Origin: Salinibacterium sp. ZJ70
Lineage (GTDB): Bacteria > Actinomycetota > Actinomycetes > Actinomycetales > Microbacteriaceae
DNA: 64,000 nt
Assembly (NCBI RefSeq): GCF_011751865.2
Contig: NZ_CP061770.1
Location: 1,550,001-1,614,000 of the forward strand
Direction: 5' to 3'
Shown: in pieces, positions 49,773 through 60,284 of the stretch
How the letters are laid out: each line of letters starts with the position of its first letter
Position numbering within the stretch: position 1 is the first letter of the stretch
Made by a program: the position numbers and the translations under genes
Notes under the pieces: model-generated
Told to the model about the DNA's origin: nothing
The model's database searches: none
The model's input: the letters and a program-made list of their open reading frames with translations, nothing else

Positions 49773-51035
49773 TCAGGCGGCGAAGCGGCCGCGGCGCGCG
49801 ACGGGGTGCCGGCCGTGCACGATCACGTACCAGATCCCGGCGAGCAGCGCGACGCCCGCGAGGCCCGCGAACGTCCAGCCGTAGCCGAATCCGCCGATCG
49901 CGAAGCCGAGGAGGGCCGGGCAGATGCCGAAGCCGATGTCGGTGAAGAGGAAGAGCGAAGACAGGCCTGTTCCGATCCGCTCAGGCGGCACCGAATGGAC
50001 GGCGATCGCCTGCGATGCGGGCATGAGCGATCCATAGCCGAGTCCGCACAGCGCTCCCGAGAGCACGACGTGCCAATCCTCCGTCGCGCCCGCGACCACG
50101 AGTGCGGCGGCGGCCATGACGAGGATCGCCGGGTAGACGACGGTGTTGTCGCCCCGGCGGTCCTGAAGCCGACCGAGCACGAGGCGCCCGGCGAACATCA
50201 TCGCGGCATAGGCGACGAAGAAGAAGCCTGCCCCTGCGAGCAGGTCGCGCTCGATCGCGAACCCGTTGAGATAGGTGACGATACCGGCGTAGGACATGCC
50301 GACGAGCATCATGAACAACCCGATGGGCACAACGGATGGCGCGAGGATGCCGCTCCACTGGATGCGCAGCCCGCGCCGCTCGCGTGGAAGCAGATCGCGC
50401 TCGTCGCGCACGAAGAGCGCGAGTACGAGCCCCGCTGCGCCGATGACGAGCGAGCACCAGAACAGCATCGTGTACGTCGAGACGCCGACGAGCAGGAGGC
50501 CGAGCGCGGGCCCGACAGCCGTCGCAACGGTCGAGCTGAGCGAGAGATAGCCGGTGCCCTCCGCCCGGCGCCGCGCAGGCACGACGGACTGCGCGAGCGA
50601 CATGCTCGCTGTGGAGGCGATCGCGAACGTCGCGCCGTGGAGGACGCGGACCGCGACGAGCATGGCGAAGGTGTCGGCAACCAGGTACAGGCACGACACC
50701 GCGCACCCGATCAGCAGGACGATGAGGAGCAGCCGGCGCCGGGGCAGCGCGTCGACGATGCCGCCCGCGAAGAGCCGCATGACTGTCGCGCCGATGATGA
50801 AGGCGCTCGATGCCAGTCCGCCCTCCGCATCGGACGCCGCGAACCGCGACATCGCGTAGACGGCGAGCGTCGTGACGAGGAGGTAGTACACGAAGTACTG
50901 GGCGAAGTTGATGAGCCAGCCGAGCACGAAGGGCCCGGTGAAGATGGGAGCCCGTTCGCCGTGCGATGCGTCTGTCTTCGGCGGCAGAGGGATCGCTGCG
51001 GTGTCGTACGGTACGCCGTCGACGGGGACTGACAC
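49773..51035 (-). CDS. MFS transporter (arabinose/drug efflux-type)
   Basis: A 420-residue protein with twelve membrane helices. Motif A-like segments are GGIVDALPRRRLLL in the first half and GRLVLGRLQDRRG in the second. A helix 5 motif, TVATAVGPALG, suggests an exporter. The substrate is unknown. I favour the GTG at 51035 because GGAGG lies four bases before it. The ATG at 51071 is the alternative. A -10-like TAGCCT at 51084-51089 (minus strand) gives a promoter between it and glnE. Confidence 0.85.
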   Translation of the reverse strand: MSVPVDGVPYDTAAIPLPPKTDASHGERAPIFTGPFVLGWLINFAQYFVYYLLVTTLAVYAMSRFAASDAEGGLASSAFIIGATVMRLFAGGIVDALPRRRLLLIVLLIGCAVSCLYLVADTFAMLVAVRVLHGATFAIASTASMSLAQSVVPARRRAEGTGYLSLSSTVATAVGPALGLLLVGVSTYTMLFWCSLVIGAAGLVLALFVRDERDLLPRERRGLRIQWSGILAPSVVPIGLFMMLVGMSYAGIVTYLNGFAIERDLLAGAGFFFVAYAAMMFAGRLVLGRLQDRRGDNTVVYPAILVMAAAALVVAGATEDWHVVLSGALCGLGYGSLMPASQAIAVHSVPPERIGTGLSSLFLFTDIGFGICPALLGFAIGGFGYGWTFAGLAGVALLAGIWYVIVHGRHPVARRGRFAA

Positions 51036-51172
51036 GATGCCTCCCAGGCACGATCTTGATGCGTCATTCAACGCACGGATCTCAGGCTATCGCGCGGCGA
51101 CGGCACACGAGACGCGTCTGATCGAACGTGCAACAACCCGCGGGCCATCCCGCTCGGACATCGTCGGCGAGC

Positions 51173-54088
51173 TCAGATCCGCGAGCCGTAGAACCGCAGC
51201 TCGAACACCTGCCGGGCGAGACGCGTCGTGCGCAGGTAATCCTCCTCCAGCTGGGTCGCCGAGTGCGCCGGGTAGCCCATGAGTCGCGCGATGCCTTCGA
51301 GCGCCTGCCGGTCTGTGGGCAGCACATCCGCCGTCCGCGCCGTCCAGAGCGTCATCGCCGAGCGCGTACGCGACGCGATGAGCCAGGCTGCGCGCAGCCG
51401 CTCTGCGTCGGATGCGGGAAGCAGCTCCGCGTCGACCGCCGCGTCCAGCGCATCGAGCGTCGAGGGCGTGCGCAACGCGGGCAGGGCGTGCGCGTGCTCG
51501 ATCTGCAGCAGCTGCACGAGCCACTCCACATCGGAGAGCGAACCGCGCCCGAGCTTCAGATGCCGCGAGGGGTCTGCGCCCTGCGGGAGCCGCTCCGACT
51601 CCACTCGCGCCTTGATGCGCTTCACCTCGCGCACCGCGTCGGGGCCCACCTCGGCGGGGTAGCGGATGCCGTCGGCCATCTCCTCGAACGCGGCGAGAAG
51701 CTCCGCATCGCCGACGACACCGCGGGCTCGCAGCAGCGCCTGCGCCTCCCAGGTGAGCGACCAGCGCGCGTAGTACGCGCGATAGCTGTCGAGCGAGCGC
51801 ACAGGCGGGCCGTTCTTGCCCTCCGGGCGCAGTCCCAGATCGAGATCGAGCGGGAGGCGAAGATCCTCTGTGAGGCGCTTGATCTCGCGGACGATGTGCT
51901 CGGCCCGCTTCTGGGCGACCTCGGGCTCGCAGCCAGCCGGGCGGTAGACGTACATGATGTCGGCGTCGCTGCCGAATCCGAGCTCGCCGCCGCCGTAGCG
52001 GCCCATCGCGATGATGCCGAACTCGACCTCGTCGCCCCACTCGTGCGCGAGAGACAGAGCGCCGGTGAGGATCGCGGTCGTGATGTCGCTGAGCGCCTGC
52101 CCGACCTCCTCGACCTTCACGACCTCGACCATCGCCCCGAGCGCGACCCGGAGCACCTCACGGCGCCGTGCGGTGCGCAGCGCGGCCGCGGCCGCCTCCA
52201 CCGACTCCGGATGCCGTGCGAGGGTGGCGCGGGTTTCGTCGAGAAGCTCGGCGAGCGGGCGGGGCCGGAGCTCTGCGTCGTTCTCGAGCCACGCCGCGGC
52301 CTCGGGGATGCGCTCGAACAGCGACCCGACGAAACGTGAGCCCGAGAGCACCGTGGTGAGGCGATGAGCGCCACCCGAGGAGTCGCGCAGCATGCGCAGG
52401 AACCAGTACTCCTCGCCGAGGTCCTCCGAGAGGCGGCGGAACGCCAGCAGACCGTAATCCGGGTCGGGGCCGTCGGCGAACCACTGCAGAAGCACCGGCA
52501 GCAGGGTGCGCTGGATCGCCGCTCGACGCGACACTCCCCCGCTGAGCGCGGCGATGTGTCGCAGCGCACCGGCGGGATCGCGGAAGCCGATCGCGGCAAG
52601 ACGAGCCTCCGCCTGCTCGCTCGTGAGCGCGTAGCCATCCTCGGGCAGCGCCGCCACCGCCGAGAGAAGCGGGCGGTAGAAGAGCTTCTCGTGGAGGCTG
52701 CGCACCGCTTGCTGCACGCCCCGCCACGCCACGATGAGGCCGTCGGCGGTCGTCGCGAGGCGCGACCCGCGCGCGATGGCACGTCGACGGTCCTCCTCGC
52801 GCGGCATGAGGTGGGTGCGGCGCAGCCGTGACAGCTGAATGCGGTGCTCGATGAGGCGCAGGAAGCGGTAGTCGCGTGCGAATTCATCCGCCTCCGCACG
52901 CCCGATGTACCCGCGCTCGCCGAGCGCCTCGAGCGCGTCGAGGGTGCCGCGCTGGCGGATGTCCGGGTCGGCCTGACCGTGCACGAGCTGCAGCAGCTGG
53001 ATCGTGAATTCGACGTCGCGGAGCCCCCCAGGGCCCAGCTTGATCTGCACGTCGACCTCGTCGCGCGGGATGTGGGCGAGCACGCGCTCGCGCATCCTCT
53101 GCACGCTCTCGACGAAACCCTCTCGAGAGGATGCGGACCAGACCTTCGGCGCGACGCCGGCGACGAAACGCTCGCCGAGTGCGAGGTCCCCCGCCATCGC
53201 GCGGGCCTTGAGCAGCGCCTGGAACTCCCAGCTCTTCGCCCATCGGTCGTAGTAGGCCAGGTGCGAATCGAGGGTGCGCACGAGGGCGCCGTCTTTGCCC
53301 TCGGGCCGGAGGTTCGCGTCGACCTCCCACAGCGCCGGCTCCACGGCGAGCTCGCTGAGGGCGTGCATCGTGTCGATCGCGAGACGGGTGGCGATCTCGA
53401 CCGCGCGGGCGTCCGAGATCCCCTCACCCCCACCCACGAAGATGACGTCGACGTCGCTCAGGTAGTTGAGCTCGCGCGCTCCGGACTTGCCCATGCCGAT
53501 GATCGCGAGACGCGTCGCCGCGACCTCGTCGGCAGGGAATCGCGACGAACGGCGTGCGATGTCGATCCCGCCATCGAGGGCGGCGCCGGCAAGGTCGGCG
53601 AGAGCGGCGGCGACGATATCGACCACGTCGATCGGCGCGGGCTGCTCGAGGTCCCAGGCAGCGAGGCGGGCGAGTTCGCGGCGGTAGGCCACGCGCAGCG
53701 CCACCCATGCCTCGTCACCGACGAGACCGTCGACGGCTCGCAGCATCGTCGCCCGATACCCCGCCGCATCGTCCGGACGCGCGATCGGCCGCTCGAGCAC
53801 GTCGAGATGCTCCGGATGCCGCAGCAGGAACTCCGCGACGCCCTCGGAGGCGCCCAGCAGCGCGAGCAGACGACTCGCGCCTCCCGCGTCGTCGAGGAGC
53901 GCGCGCACGCGAGTGCCGTCCTTCTCCAGCAGGGCGAGAAGCAGGCGCAGCGCCTGATCCGGGTCGGCGACACCCGCGAAGAGCGGCACGACGTGCTCGG
54001 GCACGCCGGGAAGAGCGGCGGCCGCTCCCCCCAGGTCGACGAAACCCAACCGAGCGAGCTCGGTGAGTGTGACGGCCTTCCGGGTCAG
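51173..54088 (-). CDS. glnE: Bifunctional glutamine synthetase adenylyltransferase/deadenylase
   Basis: A 971-residue GlnE with two nucleotidyltransferase domains. The N-terminal (deadenylase) core has SGARELNYLSDVDVIFVGGG, and the C-terminal (adenylyltransferase) core has MGRYGGGELGFGSDADIMYVY. Each is followed by a helical regulatory region. It adds or removes AMP on glutamine synthetase (Tyr406 of GlnA1). I place the start at a CTG that overlaps the glnA2 stop (CTGA), with GGAAG upstream. This gives the usual LTRKAVTLTELARLGFVDL N-terminus. The only ATG is at 54148, inside glnA2, and would add 20 unlikely residues. Confidence 0.9.
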   Translation of the reverse strand: MTRKAVTLTELARLGFVDLGGAAAALPGVPEHVVPLFAGVADPDQALRLLLALLEKDGTRVRALLDDAGGASRLLALLGASEGVAEFLLRHPEHLDVLERPIARPDDAAGYRATMLRAVDGLVGDEAWVALRVAYRRELARLAAWDLEQPAPIDVVDIVAAALADLAGAALDGGIDIARRSSRFPADEVAATRLAIIGMGKSGARELNYLSDVDVIFVGGGEGISDARAVEIATRLAIDTMHALSELAVEPALWEVDANLRPEGKDGALVRTLDSHLAYYDRWAKSWEFQALLKARAMAGDLALGERFVAGVAPKVWSASSREGFVESVQRMRERVLAHIPRDEVDVQIKLGPGGLRDVEFTIQLLQLVHGQADPDIRQRGTLDALEALGERGYIGRAEADEFARDYRFLRLIEHRIQLSRLRRTHLMPREEDRRRAIARGSRLATTADGLIVAWRGVQQAVRSLHEKLFYRPLLSAVAALPEDGYALTSEQAEARLAAIGFRDPAGALRHIAALSGGVSRRAAIQRTLLPVLLQWFADGPDPDYGLLAFRRLSEDLGEEYWFLRMLRDSSGGAHRLTTVLSGSRFVGSLFERIPEAAAWLENDAELRPRPLAELLDETRATLARHPESVEAAAAALRTARRREVLRVALGAMVEVVKVEEVGQALSDITTAILTGALSLAHEWGDEVEFGIIAMGRYGGGELGFGSDADIMYVYRPAGCEPEVAQKRAEHIVREIKRLTEDLRLPLDLDLGLRPEGKNGPPVRSLDSYRAYYARWSLTWEAQALLRARGVVGDAELLAAFEEMADGIRYPAEVGPDAVREVKRIKARVESERLPQGADPSRHLKLGRGSLSDVEWLVQLLQIEHAHALPALRTPSTLDALDAAVDAELLPASDAERLRAAWLIASRTRSAMTLWTARTADVLPTDRQALEGIARLMGYPAHSATQLEEDYLRTTRLARQVFELRFYGSRI

Positions 54089-55422
54089 AGCGCTTCCAGG
54101 TTCGACTCGAGCTCGAAGGGCGTCACCTGCTGGCGGTAGCCCGCCCATTCGCGACGCTTGTTGAGCAGGACGTAGTTGAAGACCTGCTCACCGAGCGTCT
54201 CGGCGACGAGCTCCGACTCCTCCATGATGAGCAGCGCGCGGTCGAGGCTCGACGGCAGCGCCTCGTACCCCATGGCGCGACGCTCGGCGCTCGACATGTT
54301 GAACACGTCGCCCTCGGCCTCGGGAGGCAGCTCGTAGCCCTCCTCGATGCCCTTCAGTCCCGCAGCGAGCAGCAGCGAGTACGCAAGGTACGGGTTCGCC
54401 GCCGAATCGATGCCGCGGTACTCGACGCGCGCACTCTGGCCCTTGCCGGGCTTGTAGAGCGGGACGCGCACGAGGGCCGAGCGGTTGTTGTGGCCCCAGG
54501 TGACGTAGCTGGGAGCCTCGTCGCCGCCCCACAGTCGCTTGTAGGAGTTCACGAACTGGTTCGTGACGGCCGTGATCTCGGGCGCGTGACGCAGAATGCC
54601 CGCGACGAACTGACGCCCGATCGGGGACAGCTGGTACTGACCCGACGGGTCGAAGAACGCGTTCGTGTCGCCTTCGAAGAGCGAGACGTGCGTGTGCATT
54701 CCCGAACCGGGGTGCTCAGCGAACGGCTTCGGCATGAAGGTCGCGTAGCAGCCCTGCTCGATCGCGACCTCCTTGATGACGGTGCGGAAGGTCATGATGT
54801 TGTCGGCGGTCGTGAGCGCGTCGGCGTAGCGCAGATCGATCTCGTTCTGACCGGGGCCAGCCTCGTGGTGGCTGAACTCGACGGAGATGCCGAGATCCTC
54901 GAGCATCCGCACGCTGCGCCGACGGAAGTCGTGAGCGGTGCCTCCCGGCACGTTGTCGAAGTAGCCAGCCGAGTCGACCGGAACGGGGCGCCCGTTCTTC
55001 AGCTTGCTCGACTTGAGCAGGTAGAACTCGATCTCCGGGTGCGTATAGAACGTGAACCCGCGATCTGCGGCCTTCGCGAGGGTGCGCTTGAGCACATTGC
55101 GCGGGTCGGCGACAGCGGGCTGACCATCAGGCGTCGAGATGTCGCAGAACATGCGAGCGGTCGGGTCGACCTCGCCTCGCCACGGGAGGATCTGGAAGGT
55201 GGTGGGGTCGGGGTGTGCCAGCACGTCCGCCTCGAACGCGCGCGTGAGGCCCTCGATGGCCGAGCCGTCGATTCCGACGCCCTCGCTGAAGGCTCCCTCG
55301 ACCTCAGCGGGCGCGAGCGCGACCGACTTGAGGGTGCCGACGACATCCGTGAACCAGAGGCGGATGAACTTCACCCCGCGCTCCTCGATGGTGCGCAGAA
55401 CGAAGTCTCGCTGCTTGTCCAT
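54085..55422 (-). CDS. glnA2: Glutamine synthetase, second type I-like isozyme
   Basis: A 445-residue glutamine synthetase. Conserved segments are THPEIEFYLL, GPGQNEIDLRYADALT, GSGMHTHVSLFEG and NNRSALVRVPLYKPG. It is shorter than GlnA1. A tyrosine is present in the region equivalent to the adenylylation site (GYELPPEAEGD). The ATG at 55422 has GGGGA upstream, while the longer frame to 55500 is not used. It is coupled to glnE. No GlnR box was found in its promoter region, in contrast to glnA1. Confidence 0.93.
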   Translation of the reverse strand: MDKQRDFVLRTIEERGVKFIRLWFTDVVGTLKSVALAPAEVEGAFSEGVGIDGSAIEGLTRAFEADVLAHPDPTTFQILPWRGEVDPTARMFCDISTPDGQPAVADPRNVLKRTLAKAADRGFTFYTHPEIEFYLLKSSKLKNGRPVPVDSAGYFDNVPGGTAHDFRRRSVRMLEDLGISVEFSHHEAGPGQNEIDLRYADALTTADNIMTFRTVIKEVAIEQGCYATFMPKPFAEHPGSGMHTHVSLFEGDTNAFFDPSGQYQLSPIGRQFVAGILRHAPEITAVTNQFVNSYKRLWGGDEAPSYVTWGHNNRSALVRVPLYKPGKGQSARVEYRGIDSAANPYLAYSLLLAAGLKGIEEGYELPPEAEGDVFNMSSAERRAMGYEALPSSLDRALLIMEESELVAETLGEQVFNYVLLNKRREWAGYRQQVTPFELESNLEAL

Positions 55423-57089
<1,667 letters not shown>

Positions 57090-57090
<1 letters not shown>

Positions 57091-57779
57091 TGCGGCGCGC
57101 CCCGCTGCTGCTGGGCGCCTTCGCCCCGTTCCTCGCCGTCTCGGTGTTCCACCTGACGGTCAAGGCGCTGGGCCTCATCGAACTCGATCGCGCCACCAAG
57201 GGACTCACGGTTCCGATGCTCGTCATCGGCGTGCTCGTGGTGCTCCTGGTGGGGCGGCTGCGGATGAGGCCTGCGGTGCTCGCTCTGCTGCTCGGCGGGC
57301 TCGTGCTGTCCTGGCTCGGCGACATCACCCTCGGGGACTTCGCGGTCGGGTTGAGCTTCTTCCTCGCGGCGCACCTCTGCTTCATCGCGATGTTCATCGT
57401 CGGCTTCCGCCGTCCGCCCTCGTGGTGGACGCTCGGGCTGCTCCCCTGGTACGCGGGGCTCCTGCTGGCGCTCTGGCCGTTCCTCGGAGACATGGCGTGG
57501 CTGGTCGCGGTCTACGGCGCAGTTCTGGCCGCCATGGCGGCAGCGGCGACGCGCGGCAACGCCCTCACGATGATCGGCGGCACGCTGTTCGTCGCGAGCG
57601 ATTCGCTTCTCGCTTTCCGACTCTTCACCCCGCTGTTCCAGAGCCCCGCGGAGGACGTCCTCCTCATGGGCCTCTACCTCGCGGCCCAGCTGTTCATCGC
57701 ACTCGGGGCGCTGCGCACGGCGACCCCTCGCACGCGCACGCGGATCCGGTCGGACGAGCCCGCCGAGCGACGCGCCTAG
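57090..57779 (+). CDS. YhhN family (lysoplasmalogenase-like) membrane protein
   Basis: A 229-residue protein with about eight membrane helices of the YhhN/TMEM86 family. The family acidic residues fall in SWLGDITLGD and LFVASDSLLAF. Animal members hydrolyse lysoplasmalogens. The bacterial substrate is not known. The ATG overlaps the gdhA stop (TGATG), so it is translationally coupled to gdhA without obvious functional reason. The C-terminal tail is Arg/Thr-rich and cytosolic. Confidence 0.84.
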
Positions 57780-57782
57780 ACT
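57777..57782 (+). promoter_or_regulatory. Leaderless -10 element of panB
   Basis: TAGACT overlaps the stop codon of the YhhN gene and ends six bases before the panB ATG at 57789. Confidence 0.5.
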
Positions 57783-57788
57783 GGGCAG

Positions 57789-58604
57789 ATGGCAGACGAG
57801 GTCGTCAAGAGAGTCCGCACCCGGCACTTCCAGAACGCGAAGGCGAACGGGATCAAGATCACGGGGCTCACGAGCTACGACGTGCTCACCGCGGGCATCT
57901 TCGACCGCGCCGGCATCGACTTCCTGCTCGTCGGTGACTCCGCGGGAAACACCGTGTTCGGCTACGACACGACCCTCCCGGTGACCGTCGACGAGCTCAT
58001 CCCGCTGACGCGCGCCGTCGCCGGAGCCGTCAAGCGCGCTTTCGTGGTCGGCGATCTGCCCTTCGGCTCATACGAGGTGGGGGCGGATGAGGCGCTGCGC
58101 ACGGCGTTCCGCTTCATGAAGGAGACCGGCGCACACGCCGTCAAGCTCGAGGGCGGCGTGCGCTCTGCGGAGCAGATCCATCGGATCGTCTCCGCCGGGA
58201 TCCCCGTGATGGCGCACATCGGATTCACCCCGCAGAGCGAGCACCAGCTCGGCGGGAACGTCATCCAGGGCCGCGGCGAAGGCGTGGAGCAGCTGCTCGC
58301 CGACGCTCGCGCCGTGGAGGACGCGGGCGCTTTCGCCGTCGTGCTCGAGATGGTGCCCGCGGAAGCCGCGCAGCGCGTCACAGCGGAGCTCTCCATCCCC
58401 ACGATCTCGGTCGGCGCCGGTCCCCACACGGATGGCCAGCTGCTCGTCTGGACTGACTGGGCGGGTCTCACGACGGGCCGCATCCCGAAGTTCGTGAAGC
58501 AGTACGCCGACCTTGCGGGAACGCTCGACAGCGCAGCGCGCACCTGGGCGGCGGATGTCGCATCGGGCTCCTACCCGGGGCCCGAGCACTCGTACGACGA
58601 CTGA
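57789..58604 (+). CDS. panB: 3-methyl-2-oxobutanoate hydroxymethyltransferase
   Basis: A 271-residue enzyme that transfers a hydroxymethyl group to 2-oxoisovalerate, the first committed step of pantothenate synthesis. Magnesium and substrate residues are in [25 protein letters not shown] and [10 protein letters not shown]. The catalytic Glu lies in VLEMVPAE, and [14 protein letters not shown] is the conserved C-terminal motif. The gene is leaderless. panC and panD are not in the window. Confidence 0.96.
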   Translation: MADEVVKRVRTRHFQNAKANGIKITGLTSYDVLTAGIFDRAGIDFLLVGDSAGNTVFGYDTTLPVTVDELIPLTRAVAGAVKRAFVVGDLPFGSYEVGADEALRTAFRFMKETGAHAVKLEGGVRSAEQIHRIVSAGIPVMAHIGFTPQSEHQLGGNVIQGRGEGVEQLLADARAVEDAGAFAVVLEMVPAEAAQRVTAELSIPTISVGAGPHTDGQLLVWTDWAGLTTGRIPKFVKQYADLAGTLDSAARTWAADVASGSYPGPEHSYDD

Positions 58605-58618
58605 CGCCCGCCGCCGAA

Positions 58619-58646
58619 TTGCGAGGCCTCGTCAATTCGATAGTAT
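58619..58646 (+). promoter_or_regulatory. Predicted promoter of the gene at 58704
   Basis: A -35-like TTGCGA (58619-58624) and a -10 TAGTAT (58641-58646) are spaced 16 bases apart. The expected transcription start is close to 58653, just before the palindromic operator. Confidence 0.5.
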
Positions 58647-58660
58647 TTCTCAGTACACGT

Positions 58661-58678
58661 CGTGGGAGCGCTCCCACG
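58661..58678. promoter_or_regulatory. CebR-like (LacI-family) operator
   Basis: CGTGGGAGCGCTCCCACG is a perfect 18-bp palindrome. Its core TGGGAGCGCTCCCA is identical to the known operator of CebR, the cellobiose-responsive LacI-type repressor of Streptomyces. It sits just downstream of the predicted -10 element, the usual place for a repressor block. Confidence 0.75.
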
Positions 58679-58703
58679 ATCCACCACCACAGAAAGCGCG
58701 TAC

Positions 58704-59102
58704 GTGTCCGACATCATCGACCTCACCGCATGGCTCAAGGCCCAGACCGACAAGTTCGAGACGAAGAAGCGTCTCCTGCTGTTCACCGACATCATCCACA
58801 AGCCCTCCGGTGAGAAGGTCAAGGAAGGCTTCCGCTACTTCCACGCCGACGCCGAGGAACTCCTCGCCGCCGTCGACGCGGATGACGTTACGGCCATCTC
58901 CGCTCTCCCCTACGCGATCGACGATGAGGGCGAGATCGACACGAGCGGCCTCTGCCTGAAGCTCGCCTACACGCCCGGCAGCGCGTTCCTCGCCGTCCAG
59001 CCGCAGGAGTACCAGGAGTACGTGCCGACGGATCTTCGTGAGCCCACGTACCTCACCATCCCCGCGGGCTTCGACATCACGGCGCTCGACCAGTCCAGCT
59101 GA
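58704..59102 (+). CDS. Conserved-looking protein of unknown function under a CebR-like operator
   Basis: A 132-residue soluble, acidic protein without signal peptide or membrane helix. It begins SDIIDLTAWLKAQTDKFETKK (GTG start) and contains EGFRYFHADAEELLAAVDADD and VPTDLREPTYLTIPAGFDITAL. I do not recognise the family. The GTG start has only an AGAAAG-like ribosome site. The operator upstream suggests induction by a beta-glucoside or other oligosaccharide, but no sugar transporter or glycosidase is nearby. It ends at a terminator. Confidence 0.75.
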   Translation: MSDIIDLTAWLKAQTDKFETKKRLLLFTDIIHKPSGEKVKEGFRYFHADAEELLAAVDADDVTAISALPYAIDDEGEIDTSGLCLKLAYTPGSAFLAVQPQEYQEYVPTDLREPTYLTIPAGFDITALDQSS

Positions 59103-59132
59103 CCTCGAGTCGACGCTGACTCACAGACCCCC

Positions 59133-59167
59133 GGCTCCCTCGCGACCCCACCACTCGCGAGGGGGCC
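59133..59167. terminator. Terminator downstream of the unknown gene at 58704
   Basis: Stem GGCTCCCTCGCGA (59133-59145) and TCGCGAGGGGGCC (59155-59167), 13 pairs with one G-T wobble. It is bidirectional with the small gene at 59175. Confidence 0.7.
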
Positions 59168-59174
59168 GTGGTCG

Positions 59175-59345
59175 TTACGTGTCCTGCTCTTCCTCCGCCG
59201 CCCAGGCGCGCGCACGCTCCGCTGCGATCTCGGGAGCGCGAGCGGCCTCCTCGCGGGTGGCGAAGGGGCCATCCCGGTCGGAGCCCAGCGACTGCGGACC
59301 CTCCTCGACCTCACCGGTCCTGTGGTTGTACCACCAGTCGACCAT
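59175..59345 (-). CDS. Small SPOR-like protein
   Basis: A 56-residue protein starting MVDWWYNHRTGEVEEG and continuing through GPFATREEAARAPEIAAERARAW to the end. The WWYN...TGEVE...GPFATREEA pattern matches short actinobacterial proteins annotated as SPOR-like, function unknown. A GAGGAG ribosome site lies before the ATG. It is divergent from map and shares a 32-base gap with it. Confidence 0.75.
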   Translation of the reverse strand: MVDWWYNHRTGEVEEGPQSLGSDRDGPFATREEAARAPEIAAERARAWAAEEEQDT

Positions 59346-59364
59346 GACCACTCCTCTCGCTCGG

Positions 59365-59370
59365 TAAACT
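59365..59370 (+). promoter_or_regulatory. Leaderless -10 element of map
   Basis: TAAACT lies seven bases before the map ATG at 59378. Confidence 0.5.
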
Positions 59371-59377
59371 CGACCCT

Positions 59378-60262
59378 ATGCCTCGCGACGCAGCCGGTCA
59401 CCTTCTTCCGGGCGACGTGACGCCCCTCCGCTCGGTGCCCTCCTCGATCCCCCGCCCCGAGTACGTGGGTCGGCCGGGTCCCCGCCCATTCACCGGCTCC
59501 GACATCTACACCCCCGACGAGGTCGAGCGCATCCGCACCGCCGGGCGCATCGCCGCCCAGGCGATCGAAGCGGTGGGCGCCGCGATCCGTCCCGGTGTCA
59601 CCACCGAGGAACTCGACGCGGTCGCGCACGAGTTCGTGATCGCCCACGACGCCTACCCGTCGACGCTCGGCTACCGCGGCTACCCCAAGTCCAGCTGCAC
59701 GTCGCTCAACGAGGTGATCTGCCACGGGATCCCGGACGACACCGTCCTGCAGGATGGCGACATCATCAACATCGACATCACCGCCTACAAGGACGGGATG
59801 CACGGAGACCTCAACCGCACCTTCCTCGTGGGCGATGTCGCCCCCGAGACGCGCGACCTCGTCGAACGCACCGAAGAGGCGCTGCGTCGCGGCATCAAGA
59901 CCGTCGCGCCCGGCCGGCAGGTCAACGTCATCGGACGCGCGATCGAGAGCTACGCACGCCGCTTCGGCTACGGTGTGGTGCGCGACTACACGGGCCACGG
60001 CGTCGGCCGCGCGTTCCACACCGGACTCATCGTCCCGCACTACGATGCCGCGCCCGACTATGACACCGTCATGGAACCGGGCATGGTGTTCACAATCGAG
60101 CCGATGCTGACCCTCGGCACGCCCGACGCACCTGGCGGCATCGAGTGGGACGAGTGGGAGGACGGCTGGACGATCACCACGCGCGACCGGATCCTCACCG
60201 CACAGTTCGAACACACCCTCGTCGTGACCGAGACCGGTGCCGACATCCTCACGCTCCCCTGA
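59378..60262 (+). CDS. map: Methionine aminopeptidase type I
   Basis: A 294-residue enzyme that removes the initiator methionine. The five metal ligands are visible: two Asp in [15 protein letters not shown], His in [10 protein letters not shown], Glu in FTIEPML and Glu in FEHTLVV. An N-terminal extension of about 40 residues, rich in Pro and Arg, precedes the catalytic domain. A similar extension is common in actinobacterial MetAPs. The gene is leaderless. ppgK begins 22 bases downstream with a good ribosome site, so the two are probably one transcript. Confidence 0.95.
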   Translation: MPRDAAGHLLPGDVTPLRSVPSSIPRPEYVGRPGPRPFTGSDIYTPDEVERIRTAGRIAAQAIEAVGAAIRPGVTTEELDAVAHEFVIAHDAYPSTLGYRGYPKSSCTSLNEVICHGIPDDTVLQDGDIINIDITAYKDGMHGDLNRTFLVGDVAPETRDLVERTEEALRRGIKTVAPGRQVNVIGRAIESYARRFGYGVVRDYTGHGVGRAFHTGLIVPHYDAAPDYDTVMEPGMVFTIEPMLTLGTPDAPGGIEWDEWEDGWTITTRDRILTAQFEHTLVVTETGADILTLP

Positions 60263-60284
60263 TCGATTTCCCTGGAGGCCACTC

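Noticed and set aside
48276..51032. A 918-codon open frame on the plus strand
   Set aside because: It covers the antisense of the baeRF, alcohol dehydrogenase and MFS genes. All three sense genes have clear families.
58661..58678. The palindrome at 58661 as a terminator for panB
   Set aside because: There is no loop in a perfect 18-bp palindrome and no T-tract, and the site lies downstream of a promoter. It matches a known operator.
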